DNA of 64,000 nt. Origin: BOG-908 sp965198855. GTDB taxonomy: Bacteria > Pseudomonadota > Alphaproteobacteria > Acetobacterales > Acetobacteraceae. Shown piece by piece: positions 58,986 through 64,000 of this stretch. Location: contig CBDAPZ010000001.1 in NCBI GenBank assembly GCA_965198855.1, forward strand, positions 310,001 through 374,000. Direction: 5' to 3'. Each line of letters starts with the position of its first letter. Positions within the stretch are counted from its first letter, which is position 1. The notes beneath the pieces were generated by a model. That model worked only from the letters and a program-made list of their open reading frames with translations, was not told the DNA's origin and made no database searches. The position numbers were made by a program, and so were the translations under genes.

Positions 58986-59480
58986 CTAATGCAGATATCC
59001 CTTATGCCTGAGAGCAAGCACGGACCCGGACCGCCGTGATCCGTCCGGCCCATGCAGCGTCGTCGCGCAGAAGAACTGTCCGGCCAACTCAAGCGCATTC
59101 ACTAGGCGATACGCGCTGGCCGACGCCGCGGCGGCATCACGCTCGGTGATCAGGCCGGCCAGCAGCGCACAGGACTCATCCGGCGCTTCCTCCTGTTCCA
59201 GCGCCAGCACACGCAGCAAGGCGCGTTCGTCGTCGCTCACGTTCGGGGTGCAGGTGCAATGGATCTCGACGCTGCGCCGGCCGCCCCTGGCGAGCGCGTG
59301 CATGAACGCCTCGAGCGACTGCGCTGCCTCCGGCGCGCCAAGCTGCGCGAATACCTTGTTGATGCCGCTTGCTGCGTCGCGGGCGTGGCACTGCCCGACG
59401 ACCCAGGCTCGTATCGTCCAGAGCAGCAGGGCTTCGAGCGGTGGAAGGTCACTTACGGAATCGGTCGTGCTATCCTGCAT
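58986..59480 (-). CDS. Unknown helical protein, paralogue of the upstream gene
   Basis: 164 residues from the ATG at 59480. Conserved-looking features: PPLEALLLWTIRAWVVGQCH near the start and VSDDERALLRVLALEQEEA in the middle, plus AYRLVNALELAGQFFCA near the end. The upstream gene (59470-59976) has the matching RLALWSLRHIL and LSEDENVLLRCLARLQLG blocks at similar spacing, so the two appear to be tandem paralogues overlapping by 11 bases. No family recognised; soluble. Confidence 0.65.
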   Translation of the reverse strand: MQDSTTDSVSDLPPLEALLLWTIRAWVVGQCHARDAASGINKVFAQLGAPEAAQSLEAFMHALARGGRRSVEIHCTCTPNVSDDERALLRVLALEQEEAPDESCALLAGLITERDAAAASASAYRLVNALELAGQFFCATTLHGPDGSRRSGSVLALRHKGYLH

Positions 59481-59976
59481 GATGTCTTTCCCGTTCCGGT
59501 GCGTAAGAGATGTCTGGCTGGTTGGCCCAGGTGACCGCGGGAAGACATTCTGGATCGGCGAGCCAGTAGCCGCCAAAGGCGAGTGCTGCCGCCAATTCAT
59601 CCAATGCTTCGGTGAGCGCCGCCAGCAATTGTCGATCAGGCAGGATGGCCGCGAGCGCACCATCATCGGCCTTTCTGCCGAGCTGAAGCCGCGCCAGGCA
59701 TCGCAACAGCACGTTTTCATCCTCGCTGAGCGAGAGGCTGCTCTCCATGCCCACGTGCATCAGCGGCGACGTCGTTCCGCCTAATTTTCCAACCGCTTCT
59801 CGAAATCGGACATCCACACGGGCGAGATCTGTGGCGAGGTTGCAGGAGAACCGCGGCGACAGCGTGGTGCAGCGTGGCAGATCTTGGCGCAGAATGTGCC
59901 GCAAGCTCCACAACGCGAGCCGTTCCGCGTGACAAAGATCCGGTCGCAGCAGATGCGCAGTGAGAGTGCCGGCCAT
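59470..59976 (-). CDS. Unknown helical protein, paralogue of the downstream gene
   Basis: 168 residues from the ATG at 59976 (start at 60006 also possible). Contains CHAERLALWSLRHIL, RVDVRFREAVGKLGG, SLSLSEDENVLLRCLARLQL and ALTEALDELAAALAFGGYWL. Same arrangement as the adjacent gene: an (L/A)LW(T/S)(I/L)R helix, then S(D/E)DE..LLR.LA., then a C-terminal helix ending in aromatic residues. Divergent from tRNA-Gly. Function unknown. Confidence 0.65.
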   Translation of the reverse strand: MAGTLTAHLLRPDLCHAERLALWSLRHILRQDLPRCTTLSPRFSCNLATDLARVDVRFREAVGKLGGTTSPLMHVGMESSLSLSEDENVLLRCLARLQLGRKADDGALAAILPDRQLLAALTEALDELAAALAFGGYWLADPECLPAVTWANQPDISYAPERERHHAG

Positions 59977-60105
59977 GACTTCTCCTCGAACGCCAATGAA
60001 GCCCAACCGTATTGCGAACGCTTCTCATTTGCAAGTCTGCAATGGGCAAGATGCGTGCGCGACACGTGTGTGTGACGTCAAGGCGAAGCTGAGAATATCG
60101 AGGAT

Positions 60106-60179
60106 TGGAGCGGGTGATGAGAATCGAACTCACGTATGAAGCTTGGGAAGCTTCCGTTCTACCATTGAACTACACCCGC
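60106..60179 (-). tRNA. tRNA-Gly (CCC anticodon), CCA encoded
   Basis: Minus strand. Acceptor GCGGGTG / CACCCGC, D arm GTTC-AATGGTA-GAAC, anticodon stem GAAGC / GCTTC with loop TTCCCAA (anticodon CCC at positions 34-36), T arm GTGAG / CTCAT with loop TTCGATT. The discriminator base is T and the 3' CCA is present in the gene. Reads GGG codons. 74 nt including CCA. Confidence 0.93.
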
Positions 60180-60492
60180 GGCGGCGATCACTCTACCGGG
60201 CGCGGCCGCGTTTGCAAAGCCGATGGCCGGCTTCAGCCAGAAGAGTGCCGCCGTTGCATCGTGGTGGTTTCGGCATCGATCGCTGATTTCCGCGGCATCC
60301 GGTTTTGCCATGTCTGCGTCACCTCGAACGCGACCATATCAGCGATCACCACGCGCCCACCCATCTGATGCAGCAACGGCAGAGCATCGGCTTGTGCCAA
60401 ATGGATCAACGGCCCCGGGGGGGAGAGGCACTATTCCCCAAGCCTTGCCTTGGTGTCTTGCTTATACCTGGTTTTTGGGTCTAAGCGTATCG
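60180..60492. other. Intergenic stretch upstream of the SAM-II riboswitch
   Basis: About 313 bases holding the metZ promoter. It includes a run of nine G (near 60417-60425) but no gene or recognised RNA. Forward frames in it have no homology-like character. Confidence 0.5.
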
Positions 60493-60556
60493 CCCCTCGT
60501 GATTTGTCCGGCCGGCTTGCGGCGAGGTGCTTTTAAACAAACGCGCTAAAGAGGCC
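60493..60556 (+). ncRNA. SAM-II riboswitch (metA-type) upstream of metZ
   Basis: The conserved features of SAM-II are visible in order: cctcgtgatttg, ccggcttgcggc, gaggtgcttttaaacaaa and gcgctaaagagg. The cctcg / cgagg P1 pairing (60495-60499 with 60523-60527) and a pseudoknot between ggcttgc and gctaaag are possible. SAM-II is found in alphaproteobacteria upstream of metA, metX, metC and metZ; here it would shut down metZ when S-adenosylmethionine is high. metZ begins 73 bases downstream. Confidence 0.92.
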
Positions 60557-60628
60557 CGGTACGTGCGCAAGCGCGTTCGTGCCGGTATTCCTTAGGTCCG
60601 GCTGCCGAAAAGGAGCCCTGGACGCATC

Positions 60629-61834
60629 ATGACGAGCACCCCCGAATACCGCCCCGCCACGACCCTTCTCCATGGCGGCATGGACCGCACCCCGCATGGC
60701 GAAACCAGCGAGGCGATGTTCCTGACCTCGGGCTTCGTCTATGACGACGCGGAACAGGCTGAAGCCACCTTCGCCGGCACTGTTACCCATTATCAGTATT
60801 CGCGCTTCGGCAACCCAACCGTCGCCGCCTTCGAACGCCGCATGGCCTTGCTGGAAGGTGCGGAAGCCTGCCGTGCGACAGCCACCGGCATGGCCGCGGT
60901 CAATGCCGCCATGCTCAGTCATCTCTGCGCCGGCGACCGCGTGGTCGCCAGCCGCGCACTGTTCGGCTCCTGCCACTGGATCGTCTCCACGCTGCTGCCG
61001 CGTCTCGGCATCACCTATGAGTTCGTCGATGCGTGGGACAATGCAGGCTGGCGCCGCGCGCTGAGCCAACCGACCAAGCTCGTGCTGCTCGAAACTCCCT
61101 CGAACCCCATGCTCGAGATCGTAGACATGGCGGCGGTATGCGACCTCGCCCACGCAGCCGGCGCGATCGTGGTGGTCGATAACGTGTTCGCCACACCGCT
61201 CCTGCAGCGCCCGCTGGCGTTCGGCGCGGACGTCGTGGTCTATTCAGCCACCAAACATATCGACGGCCAGGGCCGCGTGCTGGGCGGTGCCGTGCTCGGC
61301 CGCAAAGCCTGGATCGAAGACACGCTGCAGCCCTTCATCCGCAATACCGGGCCCGCCCTTTCGCCCTTCAATGCCTGGACGCTGCTCAAAGGCCTCGAAA
61401 CCCTGGCCCTGCGGGTGGAAGCCGCCTGTACGCGCGCCACGAAGATCGCCGACTTCCTCGCCGGCCACCCACAGATCTCCCGCGTCTGGTATCCGGCCCG
61501 CCGCGACCATCCGCAGCACGAACTGGCCATGCGCCAGATGAAAGCCGGCGGCACGCTGGTGACGTTCGAACTCGCCGGCGGCAAATCGGCCGCGTTCCGC
61601 TTCATGAACGCGCTGCGCCTGATTGCCATCAGCAACAATCTGGGCGACAGCCGCTCCATGGTCACCCACCCAGCCACCACCACCCATATGCGCATCGGCG
61701 CGGAAGAACGCGCCCGCCTCGCCATCACCGACGGCGTGGTCCGCCTCTCCGTCGGTATCGAAGATGTAGCTGATCTGGAATACGATCTCGCAAGCGGCCT
61801 ACAGGCGGCCGCCCTACAGCACGCCGCGGAGTAG
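60629..61834 (+). CDS. metZ: O-succinylhomoserine sulfhydrylase
   Basis: A PLP enzyme making homocysteine from O-succinylhomoserine (or O-acetylhomoserine) and sulfide, in methionine synthesis. 401 residues. Blocks: HYQYSRFGNPTVAAFERRMA, ETPSNPMLEIVDMAAVC and VYSATKHIDGQGRVLGGAV with the PLP lysine. ATG at 60629 behind AAAAGGAGC. Controlled by the SAM-II riboswitch. O-acetylhomoserine use cannot be excluded. Confidence 0.93.
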   Translation: MTSTPEYRPATTLLHGGMDRTPHGETSEAMFLTSGFVYDDAEQAEATFAGTVTHYQYSRFGNPTVAAFERRMALLEGAEACRATATGMAAVNAAMLSHLCAGDRVVASRALFGSCHWIVSTLLPRLGITYEFVDAWDNAGWRRALSQPTKLVLLETPSNPMLEIVDMAAVCDLAHAAGAIVVVDNVFATPLLQRPLAFGADVVVYSATKHIDGQGRVLGGAVLGRKAWIEDTLQPFIRNTGPALSPFNAWTLLKGLETLALRVEAACTRATKIADFLAGHPQISRVWYPARRDHPQHELAMRQMKAGGTLVTFELAGGKSAAFRFMNALRLIAISNNLGDSRSMVTHPATTTHMRIGAEERARLAITDGVVRLSVGIEDVADLEYDLASGLQAAALQHAAE

Positions 61835-61838
61835 ATTT

Positions 61839-62261
61839 TTGACCAGAGACTACGTGCAGGCCACCGGCGACATCGAAGTGCGGGTGGCCTCCTTCTACCT
61901 CGAAGACCAGTCCGAACCCGATATCGGCCGCTATGTCTGGGCCTATCGGGTCACCATACAGAATAACGGCCGGCAGACGGTGCAGCTTCTCAGCCGCACC
62001 TGGCGTATTACCGATGGCCGCGGCCGCACTTTTCTTGTGGAAGGCGAAGGCGTGGTGGGCGAACAACCCGTGCTCGGTCCGGGCGAAGCGTTCGAATACA
62101 CCTCGGGCACACCGCTCGAAACGCCCAGCGGCTTCATGACCGGCGCCTACCACATGGCCCTACGCGGGAAAGACACCCTCAAGGACGACGGCGAAACCTT
62201 CGACGTGGCGATACCTGCCTTCAGCCTGGACTCGCCCCATCAGTCCGGGCGCGTGCACTGA
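61839..62261 (+). CDS. apaG: Co2+/Mg2+ efflux-associated protein ApaG
   Basis: 140 residues, one immunoglobulin-like ApaG fold. Conserved VWAYRVTIQNNGRQTVQLLS and RTWRITDGRGRTFLVEGEGV (WRITD), then GVVGEQPVLGPGEAFEYTSG and PLETPSGFMTGAYHM. Starts with TTG at 61839, 4 bases after the metZ stop, so probably in the metZ transcript. In other bacteria ApaG influences cation homeostasis and diadenosine tetraphosphate effects. Confidence 0.95.
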   Translation: MTRDYVQATGDIEVRVASFYLEDQSEPDIGRYVWAYRVTIQNNGRQTVQLLSRTWRITDGRGRTFLVEGEGVVGEQPVLGPGEAFEYTSGTPLETPSGFMTGAYHMALRGKDTLKDDGETFDVAIPAFSLDSPHQSGRVH

Positions 62262-62336
62262 TGCAATGATCCTTGCCTGACTGCCCGACGGCACCATTCT
62301 CCCAACGCCAAGAACAGTCACAGAGGAACGCCAGCC

Positions 62337-62975
62337 TTGATCAAGATCGCCCAGCCGGAACTCGGAAAAGTCGGGACCCCCGAGGAGAGGCCAACACAGG
62401 AAGAAGCGGAATCCGCCATCCGCACCCTGATCCGCTGGGCCGGCGATGACCCCAACCGCGAAGGCCTGATCGACACGCCAAGCCGTGTCTCCCGCTCCTA
62501 CCTCGAATTCTTCAAAGGCTACGACGAAGACCCGGTCGCCCTCCTCACCCGGACCTTCTCGGAAGTGGAAGGCTATGACGAGATCGTGCTGCTCAAGCAC
62601 ATCCGCTTGGAGAGCCATTGCGAACACCACATGGTGCCCATCATCGGCCACGCCCACGTGGCCTACCTGCCCGACCGACGCGTCGTCGGCATCTCCAAAC
62701 TCGCCCGCGTGGTCGACGCCTACGCCCACCGGCTGCAGATCCAGGAAAAACTCACCGCCCAAATCGCCAACACCATCAACGAAGTGCTGGCCCCCAAAGG
62801 CGTCGCCGTCATCATCGAAGCCGCCCATGAATGCATGACCACCCGCGGCGTCCACAAACCAGGCGTCTCCATGGTCACCAGCCACATGCTCGGCGCCTTC
62901 CGGACCGACCCCACCACCCGCCGGGAACTTCTGGCCATGGTCAGCGGCCGGGGCGCTAGCGTCGACGGTTATTAA
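62337..62975 (+). CDS. folE: GTP cyclohydrolase I
   Basis: Converts GTP to dihydroneopterin triphosphate for folate. 212 residues. Zinc and active-site blocks: ESHCEHHMVPIIGHAHVAYL (Cys, His), VGISKLARVVDAYAHRLQIQ, ECMTTRGVHKPGVSMVTSHM (Cys, His). The start is a TTG at 62337 behind AGAGGAA. With folC downstream across repeat copy 3, two folate steps are adjacent. Confidence 0.96.
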   Translation: MIKIAQPELGKVGTPEERPTQEEAESAIRTLIRWAGDDPNREGLIDTPSRVSRSYLEFFKGYDEDPVALLTRTFSEVEGYDEIVLLKHIRLESHCEHHMVPIIGHAHVAYLPDRRVVGISKLARVVDAYAHRLQIQEKLTAQIANTINEVLAPKGVAVIIEAAHECMTTRGVHKPGVSMVTSHMLGAFRTDPTTRRELLAMVSGRGASVDGY

Positions 62976-62990
62976 TGGGGAGAGATGTGT

Positions 62991-63218
62991 CGCGCGGAGA
63001 GGCTAGACCAGGGGGCTCTGCCCCCTGGACCCCCGCCGGAGGGAGCCTCCCTGGGCCGGCAATGTTCAAAGGCAAGCCAAGGAGGGGGCGTGACTCGCGA
63101 GTCCTATCCACCCGACGGTTATGCCCCCTCCTTGCCTTGCCTTCCCATGATGGAGGTCTGGAGGGCCACCCTCCAGCGGGGTCCAGGGGCAGAGCCTCTG
63201 GCCTAACCTCTCCGCGCC
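62991..63218. repeat. Terminal-inverted-repeat element (copy 3), core variant II
   Basis: Ends are cgcgcggagaggctagacca and its inverse tggcctaacctctccgcgcc; then the shared ggggctctgccccctggacc block. The core has tgactcgcgagtcc and acccgacggttatgcccc, as in copy 2 at 12742, and an inner palindrome (ggcaagccaaggagggggc against gccccctccttgccttgcc). Lies between folE and folC, ending 16 bases before the folC ATG. No coding content. Confidence 0.75.
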
Positions 63219-63234
63219 AAACCCTTTGCCCATC

Positions 63235-64000
63235 ATGACGTCGACGCTGCCGCGCCCGGCGCCGGACCTCGGCGCAGGGCGGGCTGAGGCGGTGATTGCC
63301 AGGTTGCATGGGCTCTATCCGAAGCTGATCGATCTGAGTCTGGATCGGGTGGTGCGGCTGTTGAAGCAGTTGGGGGACCCGCAGCTCGCTTTGCCGCCGG
63401 TGGTCCACGTGGCGGGAACGAACGGCAAAGGGAGTACGTGTGCGTTTGTGCGGGCGATCGGCGAGGCAGCGGGGTGGCCGGTTCATGTGACGATTTCGCC
63501 GCATCTGGTGCATTTGCGGGAGCGGTTTCGGGTGGCGGGCGAGTTGGTGTCGGACGAGGCTTTGTCCGACGTACTGGCGGAGATCGAGCGGGTGAATGCG
63601 GGGGGGGCGATCACCGTGTTCGAGGCTTTGGTGGCGGCGGGGTATCTGCTGTTTGCGCGAACGCCGGCACGGCTTTGCGTGGTTGAGGTTGGGTTGGGCG
63701 GCCGATTTGACGCCACCAATGTGGTGCCGGCACCTGCGTGCTGTGCGATCACCTCGATATCGCTCGACCACCAGGATTTTCTCGGGAGTGAGTTGGGGCG
63801 GATCGCCTGGGAGAAGGCCGGCATCATGAAGGCCGGGCGGCCGGTGGCGACGGGCTTGCAGGTGCCTGAGGTCGCTGTGGTGTTGCGGGAGTGCGCGCAG
63901 GAAAGCGGCGCTATTCTGCTTGAGCGTGGGCGCGACTGGGACATCGCGTTGGATTCGGAGGGCGTGCGTTACAGCGATTCCCTGGGCTTGTTGGCGCTGC
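63235..64000 (+). CDS. folC: Folylpolyglutamate / dihydrofolate synthase, 3' end outside the window
   Basis: Adds glutamate to folates and makes dihydrofolate from dihydropteroate. At least 255 residues are visible from the ATG at 63235, open to base 64000. The P-loop is VAGTNGKGSTCAF (about residue 57-69), SPHLVHLRERFRVAGE follows, and the Mur-ligase blocks are VEVGLGGRFDATNVV and ITSISLDHQDFLG then IAWEKAGIMKAGRP. Downstream of folE and repeat copy 3. Confidence 0.95.
   Translation, partial: MTSTLPRPAPDLGAGRAEAVIARLHGLYPKLIDLSLDRVVRLLKQLGDPQLALPPVVHVAGTNGKGSTCAFVRAIGEAAGWPVHVTISPHLVHLRERFRVAGELVSDEALSDVLAEIERVNAGGAITVFEALVAAGYLLFARTPARLCVVEVGLGGRFDATNVVPAPACCAITSISLDHQDFLGSELGRIAWEKAGIMKAGRPVATGLQVPEVAVVLRECAQESGAILLERGRDWDIALDSEGVRYSDSLGLLAL

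Noticed and set aside
58706..59098. 130-residue reverse frame between the AsmA-like and paralogue genes
   Set aside because: Overlaps the coding region of 58986-59480 in another phase; only its last 58 residues look protein-like, too weak to call.
60105..60368. Small forward frame starting at tRNA-Gly
   Set aside because: It begins inside the tRNA complement and has no homology or ribosome site.

Overview
The window is a GC-rich, densely coded chromosomal segment that most resembles an alphaproteobacterium of the family Acetobacteraceae. I infer this from the gene content (NADP-dependent isocitrate dehydrogenase, OlsB-type ornithine-lipid synthesis, alphaproteobacterial Fur and XRE regulators, metZ behind a SAM-II riboswitch, BamB-Der and CvpA-PurF pairs) and from two families of dispersed intergenic repeats. 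The genus cannot be fixed from sequence reading alone. No phage, plasmid origin, transposase, rRNA or CRISPR was seen.

Layout. 0-5.6 kb: end of pth, ychF, a secreted PQQ-type beta-propeller protein, an MFS exporter and a hexapeptide acyltransferase. 5.6-8.2 kb: etfB-etfA-hbd (electron transfer flavoprotein and 3-hydroxyacyl-CoA dehydrogenase). 8.5-15.4 kb: a GGDEF/EAL protein, tadA, a class-I glutamine amidotransferase, rluB, rsmD, a family-61 glycosyltransferase and nth. 15.4-24 kb: VapBC, a DUF2244 protein, an XRE regulator, a translationally coupled fur-olsB-lnt operon, a DHA2 exporter coupled to a Tat-exported dienelactone hydrolase, and icd. 24-33 kb: cytidine deaminase, RluA-type synthase, a large periplasmic-propeller diguanylate cyclase, cspA, stress-type small proteins, flavin reductase, cysK, aat. 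33-41 kb: TPR protein-bamB-der, an SDR, purF and cvpA. 41-45.5 kb: LysE exporter, a second propeller diguanylate cyclase, and a secreted protein made of identical 23-residue repeats. 45.9-57 kb: a cyclic-nucleotide-binding/thioredoxin-reductase-like fusion, an ABC-2 exporter and an accessory oxidative catabolism block (decarboxylase-like protein, MarR, Baeyer-Villiger monooxygenase, amidohydrolase, GMC oxidoreductase). 57-64 kb: a membrane-anchored AsmA-like protein, a pair of paralogous small unknown proteins, tRNA-Gly(CCC), a SAM-II riboswitch with metZ, apaG, folE and the start of folC.

Points that stand out: (1) the secreted repeat protein at 44688-45530, whose ten full repeat copies are nearly invariant in protein but differ at silent sites and expand in 138-bp double units; (2) a family of roughly 215-230 bp terminal-inverted-repeat elements with exchangeable cores (8288, 12742, 62991); (3) a hairpin repeat built on the block cttcttttctgaagaaaag, found 3' of at least seven genes, apparently a portable terminator; (4) two giant propeller-Y_Y_Y-GGDEF sensors in one region; and (5) the oxidative catabolic block around a MarR gene.
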